Shown here: piece after piece, positions 10,681 to 17,409 of the stretch
Position numbering within the stretch: position 1 is the first letter of the stretch
Layout of the letters: each line of letters opens with the position of its first letter
NCBI RefSeq assembly: GCF_001013905.1
Contig: NZ_LN831790.1
Coordinates: forward strand, 5,904,001 to 5,968,000
DNA: 64,000 nt
Direction: 5' to 3'
Source of the DNA: Streptomyces leeuwenhoekii
GTDB lineage: Bacteria; Actinomycetota; Actinomycetes; Streptomycetales; Streptomycetaceae
The notes under the pieces: model-generated
What the model was told of the DNA's origin: nothing
Seen by the model: the letters and a program-made list of their open reading frames with translations, nothing else
The model's database searches: none
Translations under genes and position numbers: made by a program

Positions 10681-11145
10681 GCCCGGGACTTTATCGGCCG
10701 CGGCCGCCCGCGCCGCCCCAGGGGCCGGTCCCGCCCCGCGGGGCTCCGGCGGCGGGCGGCGGGGGAGTACCGGCGCGGACGCGCTGCGCACCACAGGGCG
10801 GCGCGGGGCCGTGGGGAGGAGTGCGCAGGACTGAGTATCCGTACCTAGTGCGGGAGATGAGTACGCGCGCGGATGGGGTCCGACCTGCGGAAACGAGAGA
10901 GTGGGGGCACGGACGGGGGCGCGGCCGCGGCACCGGCGACACGGGGCGCCGGAACGCGGCGGCCCCAGGTCCGCTCCTTCCGCCGGCGCGGCCGGCGGGA
11001 GCGAGGCACGGGGGAACCCGGGGGGCGACCGGAAACGGGGGTCTCGCGGGGGGACGTACGGGGGAGCACGAGGGAGCGCCGGTCCGGCGGTGGCCCGCGG
11101 GGGACGCGGCCACACCGGGCCGGCGCTTCCGTGCGCGCCGCCGCC
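10681..11145. other. 465-nt intergenic region with one AT-richer motif
   Basis: No convincing gene is seen; the long reading frames here are Arg/Pro/Gly-rich GC artefacts. The outstanding segment is 10831-10865, where GAGTATCCGTACCTAGTG and GGGAGATGAGTACG stand out from the GC-rich surroundings. On the minus strand it contains a TAGGTA -10-like box about 160 nt before the flavoprotein start, so it may hold that gene's promoter or a regulator site. Confidence 0.5.
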
Positions 11146-11793
11146 TCAGGGGCGGTGGCCGCTCACCCGTCCCTGGAGCAGCCGCGACAGGGCCGCGTGC
11201 ACGTCGTCGAGGGAGCGCTCCGGCTGGAACGACTTCCAGTCCAGCGCGGCCACCAGGACCATGCCGACCAGCGCTGCGGCGGTCAGCGGCACATCGATCT
11301 CCTCGCTGAACTCGCCACCGCGCACCCCCTCCCGCAGCACGTCCTCGACGACCGCGACGGCCTCCTGGCGGACCACCATCAGGGTGGACTGCCAGGCCCG
11401 GTTGGTACGCCACAGCTCGGCGACGTAGAGCTGGGTGAAGGCCGGGTAGCGGTCGATGAACTCCAGGCCGGCGCGGATCATCGCGTCCAGGGCGTCGACC
11501 TTGCCGCCGCCCCCGCGGGCCGTCTCCTCGGCCGCCTCCCGCAGGGAGGCGGTGAGCAGTCCCACGCCGTGCCGCAGCAGCTCCTCGAAGAGGACGGACT
11601 TGCTGGCGAAGTTGTAGTAGACCGTGCCCTTCGCGACCCCGGCCCGTTCGGCGATCTCGTCGACGGTGGTCGCGGAGAAGCCCTGCTCGGCGATGAGCGT
11701 GACGGCCGCCTCGTAGAGCTTCTGCCGGGTGGCCTCGCGGCGGCCGCTGCCGTGCGAGGTGGCGCTGCTGCTTTCCATGGCCCTGATTGTCAC
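11146..11793 (-). CDS. TetR-family transcriptional regulator
   Basis: A 215-residue repressor-type protein. The N-terminal helix-turn-helix (TRQKLYEAAVTLIAEQG, TVDEIAERAGVAKGTVYYNF, ASKSVLFEEL) is canonical, followed by an all-helical ligand-binding domain. It is the last gene of an operon with the YhgE/Pip-like membrane protein and the degenerate ABC ATPase. It most likely represses that operon at the perfect palindrome at 14653-14666. GTG at 11793 is preferred over ATG at 11778 because GGGAGGG lies 5 nt ahead of it; the ATG lacks a ribosome site. Confidence 0.93.
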   Translation of the reverse strand: MTIRAMESSSATSHGSGRREATRQKLYEAAVTLIAEQGFSATTVDEIAERAGVAKGTVYYNFASKSVLFEELLRHGVGLLTASLREAAEETARGGGGKVDALDAMIRAGLEFIDRYPAFTQLYVAELWRTNRAWQSTLMVVRQEAVAVVEDVLREGVRGGEFSEEIDVPLTAAALVGMVLVAALDWKSFQPERSLDDVHAALSRLLQGRVSGHRP

Positions 11794-11824
11794 AGGAACC
11801 CTCCCGGGGCCGTCACCGCAGGGT

Positions 11825-13909
11825 TCACAGGCTCAGCTCCGGGTGCAGCCGGTCCAGGGTCCACACCTGCCGGCGGCGGGCCGACAGCGCGGTCAGCGCG
11901 AGGGCGGCCGCGGTGAAGGCGGCGAGCACCGCGCACCCCTGCCACACGGGTTCCAGACCGCCGCCCGTGATCAGCCTTCTGAGCGCCTCGACGACGTAGC
12001 TCATCGGCAGGAACGGGTGGAGGGCGTTGAAGAAGCCCGGACTGGTCTGCACGGGATACGTACCGCCGGCGGACGTGAGCTGGAGCATCAGCAGCGCGAG
12101 GACGAGGATGCGGCCCGCCGCCCCGAAGCGCGCGTTCAGCCACTGCACGATCGCCGCGAAGCACGCCGTCACCAGGAACAGGAAGCCCACCGTCCCGGCG
12201 GCGCGGGCCATCTCCAGCCCGACCGCCCAGTGCAGCACCGCCATCAGGGCCGCCGTCTGCAGCACGCCGATCGCGACCACCGGCAGCCAGCCCGCCAGCG
12301 CGATCCGCCACGCCGAGGCGCCCGCGGCGAGCGCGCGCCGGTTCATCGGCGCGATCAGCATGTACGCCACCATCGCGCCCACCCACAGCGACAGCGGGAT
12401 GAAGTACGGGGCGAAGCCGGTGCCGTAGTTGGGCGCCTTGTGCAGGTCCTGGGAGACGAGCCGGACCGGGTCGGCCATCACGCCGGTGCGCTCGTCGCGC
12501 TCGTTCTCGTCGTAGTCGGGGATCCGCCCGGCGCCGTCGTGCAGCCCGCCGGCGAGCTTCCGCGAGCCGTCGGCCAGCTTGAACATGCCGCCGCTCAGGT
12601 CCTCGGCGCCCGTCTTCAGATCACCGACGCCCCGGTCCAGCTCGGCCGCGCCGCCGCTGGCCGTGCCGAGCCCCCGACGCAGCTCGCCGGCGCCCGCGGC
12701 GACCTTCGCGGCGCCCTCGTCCAGCTCGTGGATCCTGGCCACGGCGTCGTCGAGGTCCTCCGACAGGCGCGGGCCGCGGTCGGCCAGTGCCCGGGCCTGC
12801 TTCTGGAGGGTGGCCAGGTGCCGGTCGAGCTCGTCCAGGTCGGCCTTGCGGCCGGTGACCAGCGTGTCGACGTCGTCGGCGACGGCCGCCACGCGGGCGG
12901 CGGCGTCCTTGGCCTTCTCCAGGTCGGAGCAGGCGGGGTCGGGCAGCGCCGGGTCCGCGCAGCGCGCCGCGTGGGCGTCGGCCAGGGCCGCGGCGTCCGC
13001 GCGGGCGTCCTCGGCGGCGCTGTGCGCGCGGTCCGCCAGGGAGCCGAGGTCGCCGCGGATCGCCCCCGAGGCGTCGGCGACGAGCCGGGCGGTCTCCCCG
13101 ATGGCCTTCTCGTTGTCCTCGAGGAAGGGGCCCACCTTGCCGGCGACGCCGTCGACCTTGCCGGCGAGGGCCCGGGTGCCCTCCGCGACCCGGCGGGCGC
13201 CGTCCTCCAGGTCGTCCGCGCCCTGGTGGAGCCTGGTCAGCCCCTGGGACAGCTCGCCACTGCCGTCCTTGGCGTCCTTCAGGCCGTGGGCGAGGTCCTG
13301 GGAGCCCTTCTCCGCCTTTCCGATGCCGCCCTCGAGGGTGTCGGCCCCTTCGGCCGCCTTGACGGTCTCGCCGTGGATGTCGGAGAAGGAGATGAAGATC
13401 CGGTCCAGAAACGACCGCGACGCCTTCGTGGACGCCGCCTGGCGCACCTCGCCGAACACCGTCCGCGAGATCTGCCCGACGATGTAGTTGTTCGCGTCGT
13501 TCGTACGGACCTCCAGGGCGCCCGTCTCCGGGGAGTTCCCCGAGCTGGAGGCGACGCGCTCGCTGAAGTCGGCGGGCATGGTGAGCGACAGGTAGTACCT
13601 GCCGTCCTCCAGGCCCTCGCGGGCCTCGGCGGCGCTCACCTCGTGCCAGTCGAAGGTCCTGCTGTCGCGCAGCCCCTCGACGATGTCGTCGCCCGCCGTG
13701 ATCCGCTCGCCGCCGGCGGACGCCCCCTCGTCCTCGTTCACGAGGGCCACGGGGATGCGGTCCAGACGGCCGTACGGGTCCCAGAAGGACCACAGGTACA
13801 GGGCTCCGTAGAGCAGGGGCAGCACCAGCAGCGCCACCAGGGCGGCACGCGGCAGCCGGCCGCGCCCGAAGCGCCTCAGCTCAAGCGCGGCCAGTTTCGG
13901 CGAGCGCAT
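11825..13909 (-). CDS. YhgE/Pip-type ABC-2-like membrane protein
   Basis: A 694-residue membrane protein. It has one N-terminal helix (about residues 20-42), a large extracytoplasmic region, then five or six helices in the C-terminal 230 residues ending RRRQVWTLDRLHPELSL. The external region starts with VALVNEDEGAS, the YhgE/Pip signature, and contains long heptad-like Ala/Asp/Gly coiled-coil repeats (ALAGKVDGVAGKVG, ELRRGLGTASGGAAELDRG). Relatives include the phage-infection protein Pip, YhgE and ESX-linked EsaA; substrates are generally unknown. ATG at 13909 has an AAGGAG site 8 nt upstream and overlaps the end of the ATPase gene by 29 nt. It probably forms a complex with that ATPase. Confidence 0.9.
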   Translation of the reverse strand: MRSPKLAALELRRFGRGRLPRAALVALLVLPLLYGALYLWSFWDPYGRLDRIPVALVNEDEGASAGGERITAGDDIVEGLRDSRTFDWHEVSAAEAREGLEDGRYYLSLTMPADFSERVASSSGNSPETGALEVRTNDANNYIVGQISRTVFGEVRQAASTKASRSFLDRIFISFSDIHGETVKAAEGADTLEGGIGKAEKGSQDLAHGLKDAKDGSGELSQGLTRLHQGADDLEDGARRVAEGTRALAGKVDGVAGKVGPFLEDNEKAIGETARLVADASGAIRGDLGSLADRAHSAAEDARADAAALADAHAARCADPALPDPACSDLEKAKDAAARVAAVADDVDTLVTGRKADLDELDRHLATLQKQARALADRGPRLSEDLDDAVARIHELDEGAAKVAAGAGELRRGLGTASGGAAELDRGVGDLKTGAEDLSGGMFKLADGSRKLAGGLHDGAGRIPDYDENERDERTGVMADPVRLVSQDLHKAPNYGTGFAPYFIPLSLWVGAMVAYMLIAPMNRRALAAGASAWRIALAGWLPVVAIGVLQTAALMAVLHWAVGLEMARAAGTVGFLFLVTACFAAIVQWLNARFGAAGRILVLALLMLQLTSAGGTYPVQTSPGFFNALHPFLPMSYVVEALRRLITGGGLEPVWQGCAVLAAFTAAALALTALSARRRQVWTLDRLHPELSL

Positions 13910-14639
13910 CGGCCTTCTCCTTCCGCTCGTCGTGCCGGTCGCCGCGGGTGGACACGGTGAGGACGCCCTCGGGGGCCTGGCTGCACACGGCCAGGACCGT
14001 GACGCCGGAGGCGGCCAGGGCCCCGAGCAGCCCCCAGAACTCACGCCGCTCGGCGTCGGAGAGCTTCAGGTCGGCGTCGTCGACACCGAGCAGCCGCGGG
14101 CGCCCGATCAGGGCCAGGGCGACCGACAGGCGCAGCGCCTGGAGCCGCTCCAGGTCCCGCACGGCGGTGCGCGGCCCCTTGGGCAGCGCCTCCCGGTCCA
14201 GCCCGGCGGCGGTCAGCGCGGTGTCGATCCGCAGCCGGCTCTCCGCCGCCCGTGTGCCGCGGGGCCGCAGCAGCGCGCGCAGCGAGCCGCCGAACCGGCG
14301 CTCCATCAGCGCGCGCTCGCGCAGGTGCTCCTCGACGGTCAGGGCCGGATCGAGGTCGGTGACGCCCGGGACGTGCGCCAGCGCGCCGAGCCGGCGCACG
14401 GCCGCCATCCGGCGCGGCAGCGCCGCCCCGCCCACGGTGGCGGTGCCCTCCGTGGGCTTCATCCGCCCCGTCAGCGTGAGCAGCAGCGACGTGCGGCCCG
14501 ACCCCGACGGCCCCTCGACCGCGAGCAGCGAGCCCGGTTCCGCCTCGACGTCGATGCCCCGGTACACCCACCCGCGCGGGCCCTTCAGGCCCAGTCCCTG
14601 CGCGGTGACGCCGACTCCTCCCACAGCATCCCCCTGCAT
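13881..14639 (-). CDS. Degenerate ABC-type ATP-binding protein
   Basis: A 252-residue protein with an ABC nucleotide-binding fold but altered key residues. The Walker A loop reads GPSGSGRTS, with Arg49 replacing the invariant Lys. The signature LSGGQ is LERLQ (163-167). Walker B ends VDDAD, with Asp188 in place of the catalytic Glu. The H-loop His is Ser220. The rest of the fold, including the D-loop region (DLKLSDAE), is preserved, so it is unlikely to be mere decay. It may bind but not hydrolyse ATP, or act as a structural partner of the YhgE/Pip-like protein, with which it overlaps. ATG at 14639 lacks a clear ribosome site; GTG at 14624, with GGGGG 5 nt upstream, is an alternative start. 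Confidence 0.82.
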   Translation of the reverse strand: MQGDAVGGVGVTAQGLGLKGPRGWVYRGIDVEAEPGSLLAVEGPSGSGRTSLLLTLTGRMKPTEGTATVGGAALPRRMAAVRRLGALAHVPGVTDLDPALTVEEHLRERALMERRFGGSLRALLRPRGTRAAESRLRIDTALTAAGLDREALPKGPRTAVRDLERLQALRLSVALALIGRPRLLGVDDADLKLSDAERREFWGLLGALAASGVTVLAVCSQAPEGVLTVSTRGDRHDERKEKADALAETGRA

Positions 14640-14652
14640 CCGGCGAATTTGA

Positions 14653-14666
14653 ACTGACTGGTCAGT
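14653..14666. promoter_or_regulatory. Perfect palindrome, likely TetR operator
   Basis: ACTGACTGGTCAGT has 6-bp arms around TG and spans the predicted transcription start of the minus-strand operon that ends with the TetR gene. Such a position suits autorepression. Confidence 0.7.
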
Positions 14667-14670
14667 GCAA

Positions 14671-14699
14671 AAACTATCCCGAACCTTCGGGCGAGGCAA
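14671..14699 (-). promoter_or_regulatory. Predicted promoter of the ABC/YhgE-like/TetR operon
   Basis: On the minus strand TTGCCT and TAGTTT are spaced by 17 nt. Transcription would start around 14664, inside the palindrome at 14653-14666. Confidence 0.6.
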
Positions 14700-14789
14700 A
14701 AGCCCAGGTCGGAACGGATTGTCAGTGGCATACCTCACGATGGGTACATACGGCCACAGTGCCGTCACGCAGACGACAGGAGGTTCGTC

Positions 14790-15359
14790 ATGGCTTACCC
14801 CTCCGCAGCCGCCGCCCGCCGGCGCCGCGCCTCCGGCCCTGCCCCCTCACCGTCCGGCCCCGCGAGCGACGTGCACCCCGTGCTGCGCCGGGCAGCGGCC
14901 CCGCCCGCCGCGCTGGACCTGCTCGCCAAGGCCCGCGCCGGCCTGGAGGAGGCGACCGTCCTGGAGACCCCCAACGAGCGGTACGCCACGGCCCACCTCG
15001 CCGCCCTGCGCACCGCCGCCGCCGTGCTGGCCGCGCGCGGGCGGCCGGAGGCCACGCCCCGCGCCCGGGCCCGCATCCGCAGCGCCTGGGAGGTGCTGCC
15101 GGAGATCGCGCCCGAGCTCTCCGAGTGGAGCGCGCTGTTCGCCTCGGGCGCCGGGCGCCGCGCCCGGGCCGAGGCCGGGATCGAGGGCGCGGCCGGCAGC
15201 CGTGACGCCGACGACCTGATCCGGGACGCGGCGATGTTCCTGCGCCTGGTCGAGCGGATGCTGAACCTCCAGCCGGTCCTGCCCCAGCCGCGCCCGGACG
15301 CGGACCGGGACCGGGCGGAGGGAGGCGCCCGCGGCGGCGGCCTCCCGGACACGGGCTGA
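14790..15359 (+). CDS. HEPN-domain protein, SAV_6107 family
   Basis: A 189-residue protein matching the actinomycete SAV_6107-type HEPN family as I recall it. The central helical core (LDLLAKARAGLEEATVLETP, YATAHLAALRTAAAVLAARG) is flanked by a disordered Ala/Pro/Ser N-terminus and a charged C-terminus. Within the core, R64-YATA-H69 gives the R-x4-H motif found in HEPN ribonucleases such as toxins and Cas effectors. Whether this protein is an active RNase is unknown; no antitoxin-like partner is adjacent. ATG at 14790 has a full AGGAGG 6 nt upstream. It is transcribed divergently from the ABC/YhgE-like/TetR operon. Confidence 0.85.
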   Translation: MAYPSAAAARRRRASGPAPSPSGPASDVHPVLRRAAAPPAALDLLAKARAGLEEATVLETPNERYATAHLAALRTAAAVLAARGRPEATPRARARIRSAWEVLPEIAPELSEWSALFASGAGRRARAEAGIEGAAGSRDADDLIRDAAMFLRLVERMLNLQPVLPQPRPDADRDRAEGGARGGGLPDTG

Positions 15360-15595
15360 CCGGCGGGCACCGGTCGCCGGCCGGCCCGGCCCCGGCCGCC
15401 GCCGCGAGCCGTCGTCCCGGGCCGTCGCCGCCGGTCACCGGCGCGCAGCGGGTGTACCGGGGTGACCGCGCGGGGCGGTGGAGGCAATAGGGTGGGGAGG
15501 CCGGAAAGCAGCCTTCCTTCCCGCAGCCGGGCCGGAGGGCACCCCGTTCGCTCCGCCGCAGACGAGGCGGTGCCGCGCCGAGGAGTCAAACTGCC

Positions 15596-16375
15596 GTGTC
15601 GGACCCGATGCGCCCCCGCGCTTCCCTCCGTACCGCCGTGGTCTGGGAGGTCCTGAAGGACGCCCTCGACCGCCGGGTCAAGGCGACGGGTCGCCAGGCG
15701 CTCGACGTCCTGGACACCGGAGGCGGCAGCGGCAAGTTCGCCGTGCCCGTGGCCCGCCTCGGCCACCGCGTCACCGTCGTCGACCCCAGCCCCAACGCGC
15801 TGTTCGCCCTGGAGCGCCGCGCCGCCGAGGCCGGTGTCGCCGACCGGGTGCAGGGCGTCCAGGGAGACGCCCACGGCCTCTTCGACGTCGCCGAGCGCGG
15901 CGGCTACGACGCGGTGCTGTGCCACGGCGTCCTGGAGTACGTCGACGACCCGGCCGAGGGCGTCCGCAACGCGGTGGCCGCCCTGCGCTTCGAGGGCTTC
16001 CTGAGCCTGCTCGCCGCCGGACTGGGCGGCGCCGTGCTGGCCCGCGCCCTCGCCGGCCACTTCACCGAGGCCAAGCGGGCCCTGGAGGACCCGAACGGGC
16101 GCTGGGGCTCGGGTGATCCCATGCCGCGCCGCTTCACCGCCGAACAGCTCACCGGCCTGGTCGAGGGCGCGGGCCTGCGGGTCGGCGCCGTGCACGGGGT
16201 GCGGGTCTTCTCCGACCTGGTCCCCGGCGTGCTGGTGGACACCGAGCCCGGGGCCCTGGAGGCGCTGCTGAAGCTGGAGGCCGCGGCGGCCGAGCTCCCG
16301 GCGTTCCACTCCGTGGCCACCCAGCTCCATGTGCTCGGTGAGACGGGAGCGACCGCCGGGGACGGCGGGGCCTGA
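15596..16375 (+). CDS. Class I SAM-dependent methyltransferase
   Basis: A 259-residue Rossmann-fold methyltransferase. Motif I is VLDTGGGSGKFAVPVA, the acidic post-I residue is in VTVVDPS, and motif IV lies around YDAVLCHGVLEYVDD; a helix MPRRFTAEQLTGLVEGAGL follows as in the COG2227/UbiG-like group. The substrate cannot be predicted; tRNA or small-molecule methylation is possible. GTG at 15596 follows GAGGAG with 11 nt spacing. The 236 nt before it have no gene but include a TAGGGT -10-like box at 15488-15493. Confidence 0.9.
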   Translation: MSDPMRPRASLRTAVVWEVLKDALDRRVKATGRQALDVLDTGGGSGKFAVPVARLGHRVTVVDPSPNALFALERRAAEAGVADRVQGVQGDAHGLFDVAERGGYDAVLCHGVLEYVDDPAEGVRNAVAALRFEGFLSLLAAGLGGAVLARALAGHFTEAKRALEDPNGRWGSGDPMPRRFTAEQLTGLVEGAGLRVGAVHGVRVFSDLVPGVLVDTEPGALEALLKLEAAAAELPAFHSVATQLHVLGETGATAGDGGA

Positions 16376-16392
16376 GGTGCCGGTGAGCCGCG

Positions 16393-16406
16393 CCGCTGAT
16401 CAGCGG
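16393..16406. repeat. 14-bp perfect palindrome after the methyltransferase gene
   Basis: CCGCTGATCAGCGG, with no spacer, 17 nt after the methyltransferase stop codon. It may be a protein-binding site or part of a termination region. Confidence 0.4.
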
Positions 16407-16434
16407 TGCGGCTGCGGATGGAGTACGCCACAGG

Positions 16435-16450
16435 CCCCCCGAACGGGGGG
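16435..16450 (+). terminator. Short GC hairpin, possible terminator of the methyltransferase gene
   Basis: Six C and six G residues pair around the loop GAAC. It lies 60 nt after the methyltransferase stop and has no T tract. Confidence 0.4.
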
Positions 16451-16573
16451 TCGGCGCCGTATGATCGAGGGAGACCGCCCGGCATGACGGGCCGGTCGCT
16501 GGGGAATGGAAACCTCAGCGAGCCGGGACGTCCGTGACGGAATCCGGTTGGCCAATTGGCGCAGAGGGGCGGG

Positions 16574-16602
16574 TTTCACGGGGGCGATTCCCTGCCTATC
16601 CT
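16574..16602 (+). promoter_or_regulatory. Predicted promoter of the DUF3040 gene
   Basis: TTTCAC (16574-16579) and TATCCT (16597-16602) are spaced by 17 nt, 50 nt before the GTG start of the downstream gene. Confidence 0.55.
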
Positions 16603-16652
16603 GAAGAGACCCCCCAGGGTCGCCCCGGCGACTGCACGATGAGGAGGACTCC

Positions 16653-17048
16653 GTGCCGCTCTCGGAGCACGAGCAGCGCATGCTCGAGCAGATGGAGCGA
16701 GCGCTGTACGCCGAAGATCCCAAGTTCGCGTCGGCGCTTGAGGGAAGCGGGCTGCGTACGTACACCCGGCGGCGGGTCTACCAGGCGGTCGCGGGCTTCC
16801 TCGTAGGTATTGCGCTCCTCATGGCCGGAATGGTCGCCAAGCAGGTCTGGCTCAGTGTGGTGGGCTTCCTCGTCATGCTGGGGTGCGCGGTCCTCGCCGT
16901 GACCGGCTGGCGCAAGGCTCCCAAGCCGGGCGAGCAGCAGCCGGCGGCCGGTGGCCCGCACGCCCGCCGTCAGGCACGGCAGCGGCGCTCCATGATGGAC
17001 CGCATCGAAGAGCGCTGGCAGCGGCGCCGAGACGAACAGGGCCATTGA
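16653..17048 (+). CDS. DUF3040 small membrane protein
   Basis: A 131-residue actinobacterial DUF3040 protein. It begins MPLSEHEQRMLEQMERALYAEDPKFA, the family hallmark, followed by two adjacent transmembrane helices (about residues 43-62 and 66-84). A basic tail (ARRQARQRRSMMDRIEERWQRRRDEQ) should lie in the cytoplasm. The function is unknown, but family members are often encoded close to dcw genes in actinomycetes. GTG at 16653 follows GAGGAGG. Confidence 0.92.
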   Translation: MPLSEHEQRMLEQMERALYAEDPKFASALEGSGLRTYTRRRVYQAVAGFLVGIALLMAGMVAKQVWLSVVGFLVMLGCAVLAVTGWRKAPKPGEQQPAAGGPHARRQARQRRSMMDRIEERWQRRRDEQGH

Positions 17049-17102
17049 CCGGCGGGCGACAGCCCGCCGCAGACGCCCACCGGGCACAGCGAAGACATGG
17101 GC

Positions 17103-17137
17103 GAGGGGGCGGCCACCGACCGGGTGGCCGCCCCCTC
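17103..17137 (+). terminator. Strong hairpin terminator between convergent genes
   Basis: A perfect 15-bp stem (17103-17117 with 17123-17137, GAGGGGGCGGCCACC and its complement) closes a 5-nt loop, 54 nt after the DUF3040 stop. It lacks a T tract, as is common in Streptomyces, and could work in either direction. Confidence 0.75.
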
Positions 17138-17152
17138 ACCCGTGTGTCCGAC

Positions 17153-17203
17153 GCCGTGCCCTGTCCGACGTCATGCCCCATCCGAGGTCGTGCCCTGTCC
17201 GGC
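17153..17203. repeat. 17-nt tandem repeat, three copies
   Basis: Three adjacent 17-nt units (17153-17169, 17170-17186, 17187-17203) share the pattern G(C/T)C(G/A)TGCCC(T/C)(G/A)TCCG(A/G)(C/G). A weaker fourth copy may precede at 17136-17152. It is in non-coding DNA between convergent genes. Confidence 0.7.
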
Positions 17204-17361
17204 ACCGTTCCGGAGAGCCGGCCGGTGGCGGGGGTCGCCCCCACCGGGCTCCGGTGAGCGGACGGGAACCCCGGCGGTGCGGGGCGCGGGTGCGGAGAAC
17301 ACGGGGCGGCCCGGCCCCGGGCGGCGACGCCCGCCGCCCGGATGATCTCGTTTCCGTTCCC

Positions 17362-17395
17362 GTTCCCGGTCCCGTGCGGGGCCGGGACCGGGAAC
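17362..17395 (-). terminator. Hairpin terminator of the moxR-DUF58-tgpA operon
   Basis: GTTCCCGGTCCC and GGGACCGGGAAC form a 12-bp perfect stem with a 10-nt loop, 14 nt after the tgpA stop on the minus strand. Confidence 0.65.
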
Positions 17396-17409
17396 ACCCG
17401 CCGGGCCGT

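Noticed and set aside
16572..16582. parS-like GTTTCAC sequence
   Set aside because: Only one half matches; the second half of the 14-bp parS palindrome is absent.
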